Shown: piece by piece, positions 15,593 to 22,891 of the stretch
Numbering within the stretch: the stretch's first letter is position 1
Layout of the letters: every line of letters starts with the position of its first letter
NCBI RefSeq assembly: GCF_015645445.1
Contig: NZ_JADOGI010000098.1
Coordinates: forward strand, 1-36,931
Length of the DNA: 36,931 nucleotides
Direction of reading: 5' to 3'
Origin: Nonomuraea cypriaca
GTDB taxonomy: Bacteria > Actinomycetota > Actinomycetes > Streptosporangiales > Streptosporangiaceae
Translations under genes and position numbers: made by a program
Notes under the pieces: generated by a model
What the model saw: the letters and a program-made list of their open reading frames with translations, nothing else
Databases searched by the model: none
Told to the model about the DNA's origin: nothing

Positions 15593-16033
15593 TCACCAGC
15601 TCAGCACCTTGGACCGGCCGGCCGGTGTCGGCAGGCGATCGCGCAGCACCCGAACGCCCAGCGGGACCAAGGCCACGCAGAGCAGGACAGTGACCAGCAC
15701 GTCGGGGATGGAGGCACCCTTCAGCACACCCATCCAGGTGCCTCCTGCCAACAGCAACATCACGGCGCGGGCGGTGCCGAAGAGGCCTGAGCGCCAGACG
15801 GCGATGGCCAAGAGGAGCGAGCCCGCGTACTGGCCGACCGAGGCCCAGACCGGCACTCGCCACGGTCCGTAGGAGACGTCGGCGTATTCCTTCGTGATCG
15901 CGTTCGTCGCCTGGTCCAGCCCGATGACCTCGGTGAGCTGGAAAGCGGTCTGGTCGGCGCCGGCGAAGTACAGGCGCGCGAAGAGCCCGGCGACCAGCAG
16001 CGTGGCGCCCCAGAATGCGAGGCCGTCATCCAC
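15593..16033 (-). CDS. Four-TM membrane protein of unknown function
   Basis: 146 aa from a GTG at 16033; an in-frame TAG lies two codons upstream, so no earlier start is possible. Four hydrophobic stretches are visible: LAFWGATLLVAGLFARLYFA, VPVWASVGQYAGSLLLAIAV, ARAVMLLLAGGTWMGVL and IPDVLVTVLLCVALVPLGV. The loop after the first segment is acidic (LTEVIGLDQATNAITKEYAD). No catalytic motif or known family is recognised. The ribosome site is poor, so the N-terminus may have been altered. It is on the same strand as the CPBP and AraC genes but downstream of them. Confidence 0.6.
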   Translation of the reverse strand: MDDGLAFWGATLLVAGLFARLYFAGADQTAFQLTEVIGLDQATNAITKEYADVSYGPWRVPVWASVGQYAGSLLLAIAVWRSGLFGTARAVMLLLAGGTWMGVLKGASIPDVLVTVLLCVALVPLGVRVLRDRLPTPAGRSKVLSW

Positions 16034-16052
16034 CTGCTAAGGGACCTCGACG

Positions 16053-16808
16053 TCATCCGGGAACCGCTGGACGGCCCCACCGGCGGCTACCGAGCACGCA
16101 CGCGATGGCGAGCACGGTCGTCACCGGTCCGAGCGCGGCCGTCGGCACCGAAGGTACGTACGACGCGCACACGTTCGCCACCGCGTGCACGACGACGATC
16201 GCCGCGACGCTGCGCGTACCGGCGTAGATCCACATCCAGATCACCCGGCCGCAGACACCCGTCAGCGCGCCCAGCGCGACGAGCACCGGCGGCTGCCCGC
16301 TCACGACGATCGACGGCAGGTGCCACGCCCACCACACCACCCCGAGGACGAGCGAGCCGGCGAGCAGGCCGTATCGCTCCCGCAGCCGGTCGGCGGCGTA
16401 ACCGGTCCAGCCGAGCTCCTCGCCGGCGGCGGCGAGGAGGAACACCAGCGGCAGCACCAGCATCGCCACCACCGGCAGCTGCGGCTGGCCGGGCAGCCGG
16501 ACGTCGAACAACCGCATCAGCCCGTACGTGAGCAGCAGCGTGACCGGGCCCAGCAGCAGCACCGGCAGGTACCAGACCGGCCTGATGCGCCGGAAGTCCA
16601 CCGCGCGGCGGAGCAGCCGGCCGACGCCGGCGAAGCCCTCCCGCCGGTGGGTGAGAATCGCCGCGGCGGCGAACGGGACGAACGCCAGCACCGCATCCAG
16701 CACCGGCATGTTCTTGGGCATGCCCAGGCCGTGCACGAACGGGCTCAGCACATAGATCGGCAGCGACAGCGCGGCAACGAGCAGAAAGTACGTCCACGGG
16801 AACCTCAT
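16053..16808 (-). CDS. CPBP-family intramembrane metalloprotease
   Basis: 251 aa with about eight hydrophobic segments (FPWTYFLLVAALSLPIYVLS, VWYLPVLLLGPVTLLLTYGL, LVLPLVFLLAAAGEELGWTG, LLAGSLVLGVVWWAWHLPSI). The CPBP/Abi active site is present: EELGWTGYAADRL (E-E-x-x-x-R type motif), WWAWHLPS with its His, and VVHAVANV with the final His and Asn. Family members process membrane or prenylated peptides and often give immunity to a bacteriocin. Its ATG overlaps by 4 nt the stop of the AraC gene upstream, so the pair is coupled and the regulator probably controls the protease. Confidence 0.85.
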   Translation of the reverse strand: MRFPWTYFLLVAALSLPIYVLSPFVHGLGMPKNMPVLDAVLAFVPFAAAAILTHRREGFAGVGRLLRRAVDFRRIRPVWYLPVLLLGPVTLLLTYGLMRLFDVRLPGQPQLPVVAMLVLPLVFLLAAAGEELGWTGYAADRLRERYGLLAGSLVLGVVWWAWHLPSIVVSGQPPVLVALGALTGVCGRVIWMWIYAGTRSVAAIVVVHAVANVCASYVPSVPTAALGPVTTVLAIACVLGSRRWGRPAVPG

Positions 16809-17611
16809 CCGCCGAACGTACGTGCGCCTCCGCTTATGGGCTTGAACGAATGGGACCCCTGCGCGAGCTGGGTAGGCGTGCTGCCGGTGAGTGCGCGGGC
16901 CTCGCGGACGAGGTGCGCCTGGTCGGCATAGCCGGCTGCGGCGGCGGCGTGCGCGCCGGCACGGGGGCGCACGGCGAGGAGCGTGACCGCGTGCTGGAGC
17001 CGGGAGATCCGGGCCACGGTCTTCGGGCGGAGCCCGACCTGATCGGCGAACCGGCGAGCCAGGTGCCGCCGGCTCCAGCCGAGCCGCTCGGCCAGCTCGG
17101 CGATCCGCACGTCCCGCGTGGTGCGCAGCCGCCGGTACGCCCAAACGACGCCGGGGTCCGGTGCCGGCCCGCGAACCAGCAGGTCGCCGAGGGCCGCGTC
17201 CAGCAGCTCGAACCGCCGCGCCCAGCGTGGCGCCTCGGCGAGCCGGGCGATCAGCCGTTCGGCGTCGGCGCCGAGCAACGCGCCGAGGTCGACGGCGTCG
17301 TTGCGCAGCAGCCGCAACGGGACGCCGAACAGCGAGTACGCGGTCAGCGGATCGAGCGTCAGCCGCACACCGTGCTGCACGCCGCTCAGACCGGTCGTCG
17401 CCGGCACGTCGCGCGGGCCCGCGAGCAGCGAGACGTACGCTGCCGCGGGCGATACGACCACCGGGTCGGCGAAGCCGACGAGCATGGTCAGGTCGCACGA
17501 CGCGAGCTCGGATCGTCGTACCGGCACGGCGATGCGTTCCTCATACCCGCCGCAATCGCGGAGGCGCCCGGCGAGCAGGCGGGGCGACCGGACGCAGATC
17601 TCCTCGCCCAC
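16805..17611 (-). CDS. AraC-family regulator coupled to the CPBP protease gene
   Basis: 268 aa if started at the GTG at 17611, which has GGAGGAG directly upstream; longer frames from 17653 lack a site. The C-terminal half holds the two AraC helix-turn-helix units (VRIAELAERLGWSRRHLARR, FADQVGLRPKTVARISRLQH, AVTLLAVRP, AAAAGYADQAHLVREARALT). It ends in the signature TGSTPTQLAQG. The N-terminal half (ERIAVPVRRSELASCDLTML, GVRLTLDPLTAYSLFGVP) is a ligand domain of the DUF6597/DUF4915-like kind seen in such regulators. It overlaps the protease start by ATGA. Confidence 0.9.
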   Translation of the reverse strand: MGEEICVRSPRLLAGRLRDCGGYEERIAVPVRRSELASCDLTMLVGFADPVVVSPAAAYVSLLAGPRDVPATTGLSGVQHGVRLTLDPLTAYSLFGVPLRLLRNDAVDLGALLGADAERLIARLAEAPRWARRFELLDAALGDLLVRGPAPDPGVVWAYRRLRTTRDVRIAELAERLGWSRRHLARRFADQVGLRPKTVARISRLQHAVTLLAVRPRAGAHAAAAAGYADQAHLVREARALTGSTPTQLAQGSHSFKPISGGARTFGG

Positions 17612-17777
17612 AGCTCCTCCCATCGTTGTACGGCCACCCGCCAGAGCCGTCACTTACCGCAGCCTGCCAGCCGCGGGTAGGCCTGTCCACGCCCGGACGG
17701 TGAGCCGACCGGCTCAGCACACGGAACATGATCGCGGCCGACTCAGGCTCAGGGCTCAAGGACCCAATGCAGGTACA

Positions 17778-17822
17778 GGGCACGACAACCCTCGCACCGC
17801 GATGATTTATCAGAACGCCGTC
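17778..17822 (+). pseudogene. Tyrosine-integrase C-terminal fragment (active-site Tyr region)
   Basis: The codons read GHDNPRTAMIYQNA, the hallmark of the end of actinobacterial tyrosine recombinases (G-H-x-x-x-R-T/A-A-x-I-Y-Q), with the catalytic Tyr in IYQ. Nothing upstream in this frame looks like the rest of an integrase, and no attachment core is seen within several hundred bases. It is a scar of a lost integrative element. A longer fragment of the same kind lies at 24596. Confidence 0.55.
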
Positions 17823-17881
17823 CGTCCCTTCCGCCAAGCTCCTGCGATTCCTCGGTTGTCGATGTGGTGATTGGTAGGCCG

Positions 17882-17950
17882 CTATGGCCGGGGGCCGGTG
17901 AGGCCGTGTCGCAGCAGTCCGGTCAGGGTGTCGATCGCCTCGTCGTCCCC
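17882..17950 (-). pseudogene. TetR-regulator C-terminal stub
   Basis: On the minus strand the last codons before the TAG at 17882-17884 read VGRSLGDDEAIDTLTGLLRH, then GLTGPRP, which looks like the last helix of a TetR-family regulator. The sequence then turns into the middle of a hydrolase gene on the other strand. Such TetR genes are normally divergent from alpha/beta hydrolases, so both 5' ends and the shared promoter seem removed by one deletion. The family call rests on a short stretch. Confidence 0.4.
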
Positions 17951-17956
17951 GAGTGA

Positions 17957-18604
17957 GCGGCCGACGGGCTCGCCGCGTACCGGCTGAAGGACATGGCCGA
18001 GGACGCCCTCGCGGTACTGGACGCCCTCGGGTGGCAGTCCGCGCACCTGGTCGGCACCTCGCTGGGCGGGATGATCGCCCAGACCCTCGCCATCCTGCAC
18101 CCCACCCGGGTGCGCACCCTCACCTCGATCATGTCGACCCCCGCGGCTCGGATCGGCACCATACCCAAGATCGCCACCCTGAGAGCGATCATGAAACTCT
18201 CCAACACGCCGGTCACCAGCCCGGACCAGGCAGCGCAAGAGGCAGTCGCGATGAGGAAGCTCATCGGCTCCCCGCGCTACCCCTTCGGCGAGAAGGAGGT
18301 GGGCGACATCGGCCGCCGCTCCTATGAGCGCCATCCCGGCACTCCCGAAGGCGACGCGCGCCAGCGTGCCGCGGTCACCGTCTCCGGCGACCGGCGCAAG
18401 GCACTGGCCACACTACGCATCCCCGCCCTCGTCCTGCACGGCGAGGACGACCCGGTCATCCAACTCAAGGCCGGACAGGCAACCGCGGCAGCCATCCCCG
18501 GCGCACGCCTGGTCACCTACCCCGGCATGGGCCATGACCTGCCCAGGCAACTCTGGCCGTCCATGCTCGAGCAGATCCGGACCCTCACCTTCACACATTC
18601 ATAG
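17957..18604 (+). pseudogene. Alpha/beta hydrolase lacking its N-terminal third
   Basis: The frame opens right after a TGA (17954-17956) in mid-protein: YRLKDMAEDALAVLDALGWQ, then AHLVGTSLGGMIAQTLAILH with nucleophile elbow G-T-S-L-G, the acid in LVLHGEDDPV and the catalytic His in YPGMGHDLPR. Homologues of the RdmC/TAP-like kind have about 90 residues before this point, including the first strands and the oxyanion H-G motif, which are missing here. A short product from the ATG at 17993 could be made but would not fold normally. The junction falls next to the TetR stub. Confidence 0.7.
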
Positions 18605-18674
18605 ATGGCTCTCCGGGCATGTACGCGCCGGGCCATCCGGCGAGCCGGCTGTGTGGCGGCATAGCGTGGCCCGC

Positions 18675-19412
18675 ATGGAGATCGTCAGCACGCGCGACGG
18701 GTGGACGGCCCGCGATTCCGGATCGGAGGTGGGGCGGGCGAGTGGGTTAGTGATGCCCAACGATGCCTGTTTGGCCTTCTTTCACGGCTGCCGGGCAGAC
18801 GCCTACGCACCGTTGGCCGCGGCCATGGCGGGGCATTTCGGGCGGCCCCTCCGCGTCGTGGTGGACGAAGGCGACGATCTCTCCCCATTGACGGATGCCG
18901 GGTTCGTCCTGGAGCGCCGTGAGAGCCGCTACACCGTGTCCACGGGTCCGGCGAGTGTTCCGGCTCCCTCCGGCTTCACGCTGGTCACCGCGGACCTGGT
19001 GCCCGAGCTCGAGCTGCGGGAGCTTGATGACGAACTGCGGCAGGACGTTCCCGGAGCTGAGGGCTGGAATTGGGACGAGCGGGGTTTCCGGAAGGAGACC
19101 TACGAGTCGTCCCAGTACGATCCCGCCACCTACCTCGTGGCCGTCAACGGCTCGACGGGGCTGTACACCGGGATCGCCAGGATCTGGATCAGGCCCAGCG
19201 GGCCGCGGCTCGGCATGGTCGCGGTGACCCGGGCTCATCGGCGGCGGGGGCTGGCCAGAGCGATGCTGTCTCAGGTCTTCGGTGTCCTCCACGGGCGGGG
19301 GCTGACGGAGGTTTCCACCGAGATCGACGACACCAACCTGGCTTCCATCGCTCTCCTGGCCGACTTCGGAGCCCGCCGTACTGGCGCTGATCTCTGGCTG
19401 GTACGTCGCTGA
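18675..19412 (+). CDS. GNAT-family N-acetyltransferase
   Basis: 245 aa from the ATG at 18675 (a GTG nine bases earlier is also possible). The N-terminal half is a degenerate acetyltransferase-like lobe (GRASGLVMPNDACLAFFHGC, AMAGHFGRPLRVVVDEGDDL). The C-terminal half carries the active fold: ATYLVAVNGSTGLYTGIARI, MVAVTRAHRRRGLARAML with the acetyl-CoA loop R-R-x-G-L-A, then EIDDTNLASIALLADFGARR. Two-lobed GNAT proteins include mycothiol synthase-like and antibiotic-modifying enzymes. The acceptor is not predictable. It stands between decayed genes but appears intact. Confidence 0.85.
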   Translation: MEIVSTRDGWTARDSGSEVGRASGLVMPNDACLAFFHGCRADAYAPLAAAMAGHFGRPLRVVVDEGDDLSPLTDAGFVLERRESRYTVSTGPASVPAPSGFTLVTADLVPELELRELDDELRQDVPGAEGWNWDERGFRKETYESSQYDPATYLVAVNGSTGLYTGIARIWIRPSGPRLGMVAVTRAHRRRGLARAMLSQVFGVLHGRGLTEVSTEIDDTNLASIALLADFGARRTGADLWLVRR

Positions 19413-19447
19413 CGGCCCGGCGGGCGTTTGCTCGCGCTACCGCGCCA

Positions 19448-20029
19448 TTACTGGCCTATGCGTCCGTCGATCCGCTCGCGCAACAGGTCGACGTGACCCA
19501 TGTGGCGGCCATACTCCCAGATGCTTCCGACCAGCGCCTCGCGCAGCGACATCAGCCCTCCACCGCTGCCATGCAGATTCAAGGGATCGTCGGCGGTGAT
19601 GTCGAGACTGGGCGCCTCGGCCACGAACCGCGTGGCGAAGTCCACCTCCGCACGCCATGCGTCCCACGCCTCCGCCACCACCTGAGGGTCGGGGACAGCA
19701 CCATCGAAATCACCGTCACGGTTGGTGTCGGAGCAGAACAGCTTGGGCACGTCCTGTCCCGCCATCAGCACCCGGAACGTCGCACGCTCCACCTCGGCCA
19801 GGTGCCGCACCAGCCCCAGAAGCGACATCGTCGACGGCTCGACGGAACGCCGCGCCATGGCCTCCGCATCAAGACCCGAGCACTTCATCTCCAAGGTGAG
19901 GCGGGCACAGCGCAGGGATTCGACCAGCGTGGCGCGCTCGTCGCCCAACGTGGGCCCGTTCTCCCGTGGGTCGTCGTCAGAGGGCTTGCCATCCGCGGTG
20001 AACATGTCGGCTCGTCGTGTCGTCTCCAT
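19448..20029 (-). CDS. DinB-family (DUF664) protein
   Basis: 193 aa from the ATG at 20029 (another ATG four codons earlier is possible). It has the four-helix bundle features of DUF664/DinB proteins: RATLVESLRCARLTLEMKCS, LLGLVRHLAEVERATFRVLM with the first metal-binding His (R-H-L-A-x-V-E), and GSIWEYGRHMGHVDLLRERI with the H-x-G-H pair near the C-terminus. In this superfamily three His bind a metal, and members include mycothiol-dependent enzymes, which suits an actinobacterium. The reaction is unknown. Confidence 0.85.
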   Translation of the reverse strand: METTRRADMFTADGKPSDDDPRENGPTLGDERATLVESLRCARLTLEMKCSGLDAEAMARRSVEPSTMSLLGLVRHLAEVERATFRVLMAGQDVPKLFCSDTNRDGDFDGAVPDPQVVAEAWDAWRAEVDFATRFVAEAPSLDITADDPLNLHGSGGGLMSLREALVGSIWEYGRHMGHVDLLRERIDGRIGQ

Positions 20030-20286
20030 GGCCGCAATCATCGGCGATGCACATGGCGGCCGACAAGCGATTAACGACACCCGCACTGTGGGCAATCGGG
20101 TTCGGCACACCCTGCTCGCGAGCACCCGGGTGACCACCACCTTGCACGGAAAGGCTGTAGCGGCTCCGACCTTGAGCGATCACGCACAGCCGCACACCTG
20201 TGACCTGAGCTGACGCCGACCAAGGTTCGATGGCACGTGCTCAACCTTCGGTGACAGAGGACAGCATGCGTTGACGGCAGGTCGCC

Positions 20287-20475
20287 GTGACGAAGAGCTA
20301 CGGCCGCAGGTACGTCGAGTTCGCCACTTCGTCGAGTCCCGTCAAACTGTCGCTCTACAAGCGTCGTGCCCTCGCCAAGGTCGCCGGCGTCGCTCCCGAC
20401 GGCACCGGATCGCACCGGCTCATCATTGGCAGCGATGCCGGGCCCTTCACCGACCCGGACGGCTTCGTCTGGGAG
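20287..20475 (+). pseudogene. VOC/glyoxalase-family C-terminal remnant
   Basis: Just after an in-frame stop, the frame reads TKSYGRRYVEFATSSSPVKL, then LYKRRALAKVAGVAPDGTGS and HRLIIGSDAGPFTDPDGFVW ending in E, the typical second half of a VOC protein of about 130 residues. The first half is missing and no normal terminus follows; after about 20475 the frame continues as low-quality sequence. The gene is broken at both ends. Confidence 0.55.
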
Positions 20476-20795
20476 GTGGGCCGTCGCCGGCTCGTAGGCG
20501 GACTGGTGACCGCCCTCCCGGCCACGCTCGCCGTACCCCGAGCGACACCTCGCTGCATTGTCGTCGGCCATAGAACACCGCTACGGCCTCCTCCTCCACC
20601 TCGCGATGCACCGCTCTGGACGCCGCTCGCCACGAGACCGAGATCACGGACACCGTCCGCCCGGTGGTCCGCCAACCATTGCCTTCGGCCATGCGTTGCG
20701 CCGCTCAGCTCTCACCGTCACAACTCACCGACGGCGGCCCCCGACGCGAACAAGCGACTGGGAGGCTCAGGAGGATGAGAGGTAGGATAGAGGGC
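20476..20795. other. Gap without recognisable gene
   Basis: Reading frames cross this region on both strands, but none shows family motifs, a good ribosome site or convincing codon use. It separates the VOC remnant from the first toxin-antitoxin module and probably marks the left edge of the integrated region, though no attachment core is seen here. Confidence 0.4.
20783..20788 (+). promoter_or_regulatory. -10 hexamer TAGGAT, leaderless geometry
   Basis: TAGGAT ends exactly 7 nt before the antitoxin ATG at 20796, so transcription probably starts at or near the start codon. Confidence 0.45.
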
Positions 20796-21059
20796 ATGAG
20801 CGAGCCTACTGGCAAGTATTCGATCACTATGCCGCGCGACATCGCGGAGGCCGCCCGGTCCCGGAGCGGCCCTTCTGGCCTGTCCGCCTACGTCGCCGCC
20901 GCCGTGGCCCGCCAGATCGAGCGCGACAACCTCAGCGAACTCATTCAAGTCGCCGAGGCCGAGCACGGCCCCATCACCGACGACGAGGTACAGGCACTGC
21001 GCGACCTGCTCCACCAGGCCCGGCAGCGACAAGCCCACGATGGAGCAGATTCCGCGTGA
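20796..21059 (+). CDS. Antitoxin of a VapBC-like module (CopG/ribbon-helix-helix type)
   Basis: 87 aa. The N-terminal KYSITMPRDIAEAARSRSGP fits a short ribbon-helix-helix DNA-binding unit, and SAYVAAAVARQIERDNL continues it. The C-terminal half (LIQVAEAEHGPITDDEVQAL, RDLLHQARQRQ) is a charged helix expected to wrap the toxin. It lies directly before a PIN-domain gene with a 4-nt overlap, the usual antitoxin-first order, so it should bind the toxin and repress the operon. Family call from size, order and fold pattern. Confidence 0.75.
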   Translation: MSEPTGKYSITMPRDIAEAARSRSGPSGLSAYVAAAVARQIERDNLSELIQVAEAEHGPITDDEVQALRDLLHQARQRQAHDGADSA

Positions 21060-21469
21060 CCCGTTCTCCCGCCACCCCCGGCGGCACCCTCGTCCTCGAT
21101 AGCGAGGGACTGGCCAAGGCCGTCCTGCGCGACCGTACGGTCACCGCATGGCTCGCCCTCGCCCGCGCGGACGACCTCCGCGTCATCACCTCAGCCGTCA
21201 CCCTCGTCGAAGTGGTCCACCCCCGCATCAACCGACCGGCCCTGGAGTGGACGCTGTCCCGCCTTGTCATCGAACCGGTCACAGAACCGATCGCCCGCCA
21301 CGCCGCCACTCTCCTGGCCGACGCCGGCCTGCACGGGCACAAGTACGCCATCGATGCCATGCTCAGCGCCACCGCCCTCGCTGCCCCTGGCCCCGTCACG
21401 GTTCTCACCTCCGACCCTGAGGACCTCGCCGCCCTGTGCGGTGGACCCGCCATCGTCATCAAGATCTGA
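21056..21469 (+). CDS. PIN-domain ribonuclease toxin (VapC-like)
   Basis: 137 aa; the GTG at 21056 overlaps the antitoxin stop (GTGA), so the two are coupled. PIN acidic residues are visible: first Asp in GGTLVLDSEGLAKAVL (about residue 15), Glu in SAVTLVEVVHPR, Asp in HKYAIDAMLSATALAA and the last in VTVLTSDPEDLAAL. PIN toxins are Mg-dependent RNases that cut tRNA or rRNA and stop growth when the antitoxin decays. Module 0 of the attachment-site array, nearest its left end. Confidence 0.85.
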   Translation: MTRSPATPGGTLVLDSEGLAKAVLRDRTVTAWLALARADDLRVITSAVTLVEVVHPRINRPALEWTLSRLVIEPVTEPIARHAATLLADAGLHGHKYAIDAMLSATALAAPGPVTVLTSDPEDLAALCGGPAIVIKI

Positions 21470-21564
21470 GCTCTGCCAAATCACGTAGTCGCCGGATCTC
21501 GCGTAGATTTCCTGGCCACTGAGCGGTGGATGTGCTCACGCTGTGTGTTCCCCGCAGTGCGGGC

Positions 21565-21792
21565 TCATAGCTTGTATAGCTTGTGGAATGGTGTGGTGAT
21601 TCGTTCCTGCCGCGATCCGAAATCGACGAACACGGCGACCTCGTCTTCTACACCAATGACGACGCCAAGGCCATATCGATCATGGGTCACCTGGTCGTTC
21701 AGGCTGAACCGCTCGACAGGCAGAGCAGGAGGCGGAGGTTTGAAGGGACTTGTGGGCAGGTGACGACGGGGTGCGCCGCTGGCTGGTTTCAT
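21565..21792 (-). CDS. Small Tudor/CarD-like (DUF3553-type) protein
   Basis: 75 aa. The core FSLNDQVTHDRYGLGVVIGV, EDEVAVFVDFGSRQERI and TPFHKLYKL is the small barrel seen in actinobacterial proteins of about 65-75 residues and at the end of UvrD/PcrA helicases (V-x-H-x-x-Y-G-x-G-x-V). Such barrels bind RNA polymerase or nucleic acid; the role of the stand-alone form is unknown. The N-terminal about 25 residues are Pro-rich (HLPTSPFKPPPPALP). It is read toward the PIN toxin gene, with a small hairpin between. Confidence 0.65.
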   Translation of the reverse strand: MKPASGAPRRHLPTSPFKPPPPALPVERFSLNDQVTHDRYGLGVVIGVEDEVAVFVDFGSRQERITTPFHKLYKL

Positions 21793-21864
21793 CCCCTCAA
21801 GTATGTGCTGCCCGAGGGAACGCCCACTACGGAGGATCGGCTAACTCCACCAAAACGATCAAGG

Positions 21865-21899
21865 TCCGGGCGAGGATGTGCCTCCTGACCTGGGCCTCC
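21865..21899 (+). terminator. Hairpin left of attachment core 1
   Basis: AGGTCCGGG and CCTGGGCCT pair over 9 bp with two G-U pairs. Cores 2 and 4 also have a hairpin just to their left, so this is probably the terminator of the lost integrase gene. A shorter one precedes core 3. Confidence 0.4.
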
Positions 21900-21906
21900 A
21901 TAGTTA

Positions 21907-21947
21907 GAGCGGTGACGGGAATCGAACCCGCGCCGTCAGCTTGGGAA
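21907..21947. repeat. Attachment core 1 (tRNA-Gly 3'-end copy)
   Basis: A copy of the 3' 42 bp of the tRNA-Gly gene, 41 bp long: one G is missing in the first GCGGG and one T is changed to C (CGCCGTCAGC for CGCTGTCAGC). It is the most diverged of the four and probably the oldest. Confidence 0.85.
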
Positions 21948-22066
21948 CTGCATCGATCACGGCCCGCCAAGGCGCTGAGCTGCGCAGAAGGCCGGACCCG
22001 AGTAAACCGTGGTTGACCGTTCCTCACCCTGGTTAATGGCCCGCTAATGGCCTAACGATCAGCTCG
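21948..22066. repeat. Arm-site block right of core 1
   Basis: CTGCATCGATCACGGCCC directly follows the core and is repeated after core 3; the two blocks stay similar for about 115 bp. The tandem boxes TTAATGGCCCG and CTAATGGCCTA lie at 22033-22054. Probable integrase arm-type sites. Confidence 0.65.
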
Positions 22067-22152
22067 ATCCCCTCGGGACAGCCGTGCATCGTCAATACCC
22101 CCTGCGGAAAATCTCTCTTGCCGGGCTTGATGCAGCGAGGCAACACTGCAAC

Positions 22153-22776
22153 GTGCACTCCGATGAGCAAGCCAAGCAGGTGATCGACGAGTTGACGGGC
22201 CGTATCTACACGGCATTGCGCGACGGCGGCGTCGACGCCGAACCCGTCCTCGAACCGGCGTCCTTGCTGGAGGAATGGGGCGTGAGCACTCCGGCTACGC
22301 GGGAACTCCTCCAACGCCCCCCTGCCCATCTGACCACGGCCGACCTGATCCGCCTGGGCGAGAGGCTTCTCGGCGACACCAACTTCGAGCCGACCTTCGC
22401 CAGCGAACCCCGTCTGTGGACGACGCTGGAGCACGCACTAGACGTCGTGAAGCGCGACGTTCGCGCCCGAGGAATCACCGGTACGCTCCGCTTGGTTACC
22501 CACGACTGGGACAGCAGAGGTCTCGCCTGGGTGGAGTTCCAGGGCGGTTACCACGGCAACGGCATCCCGCCCATCATGGGAAGCACCCCTCAAACGGCGC
22601 TCGCGCAGGTCGCCGATGCCGTCCAAGAGACGATCATGGAGCTGATCTGGAGAGTCTGGCCTGTCTGCGCTACGCACGATCTTGGCCTGCACGCCGGATG
22701 GGACCAGGGGATCGCCGTTTGGCGGTGCACCAGCAATGGAGCGCATATCGTCGCGCCGGTCGGTGAACTGCCCTGA
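22153..22776 (+). CDS. Protein of unknown function, N-terminal module shared with the 4856 gene
   Basis: 207 aa from the GTG at 22153; the frame extends to 22084, but the paralogue at 4856 has the same VH..EQ start and matching upstream DNA, so the shorter form is preferred. Residues 1-60 are the shared module (TALRDGGVDAEPVLEPASLL, EEWGVSTPATRELLQR). The rest (LTTADLIRLGERLLGDTNFE, TLEHALDVVKRDVRARGITG, LAWVEFQGGYHGNGIPPIMG, VQETIMELIWRVWPVCATHD) is a soluble alpha/beta-looking domain with CATHDLGLHAG and WRC, where two Cys and His might bind a metal. I do not recognise a family. It is the only gene between core 1 and the orphan arm block. Confidence 0.75.
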   Translation: MHSDEQAKQVIDELTGRIYTALRDGGVDAEPVLEPASLLEEWGVSTPATRELLQRPPAHLTTADLIRLGERLLGDTNFEPTFASEPRLWTTLEHALDVVKRDVRARGITGTLRLVTHDWDSRGLAWVEFQGGYHGNGIPPIMGSTPQTALAQVADAVQETIMELIWRVWPVCATHDLGLHAGWDQGIAVWRCTSNGAHIVAPVGELP

Positions 22777-22811
22777 CGCCGGCGGCGGCGCTGGCCTGCG
22801 GCTGCGGCCGG

Positions 22812-22877
22812 TCATGAGTGACCGTGGTTGGCCTCTCGTTACTCCCCTTAATGGCACGCTTATGGCACGACGATCAG
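22812..22877. repeat. Orphan arm-site block without attachment core
   Basis: The block matches the one right of core 2 (GAGTGACCGTGGTTG, CTCGTTAC, boxes TTAATGGCACG and CTTATGGCACG at 22848-22869, then ACGATCAG), but no tRNA-Gly core precedes it; the unknown gene ends 36 bp before. A core has probably been lost here by deletion. Confidence 0.65.
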
Positions 22878-22891
22878 TCTCGTAACTCTCT

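Noticed and set aside
16011..16080. Plus-strand peptide EAVIHLLRDLDVIREP as a possible gene remnant
   Set aside because: It looks protein-like but is short, antisense to the start of the membrane-protein gene, and has no start, stop or neighbour that supports it.
21539..21575. CRISPR-like hairpin (TTCCCCGCAGTGCGGGCTC)
   Set aside because: It resembles a type I-E repeat, but only one copy exists, with no spacers, leader or cas genes. It is better read as a terminator near the DUF3553-type gene end.
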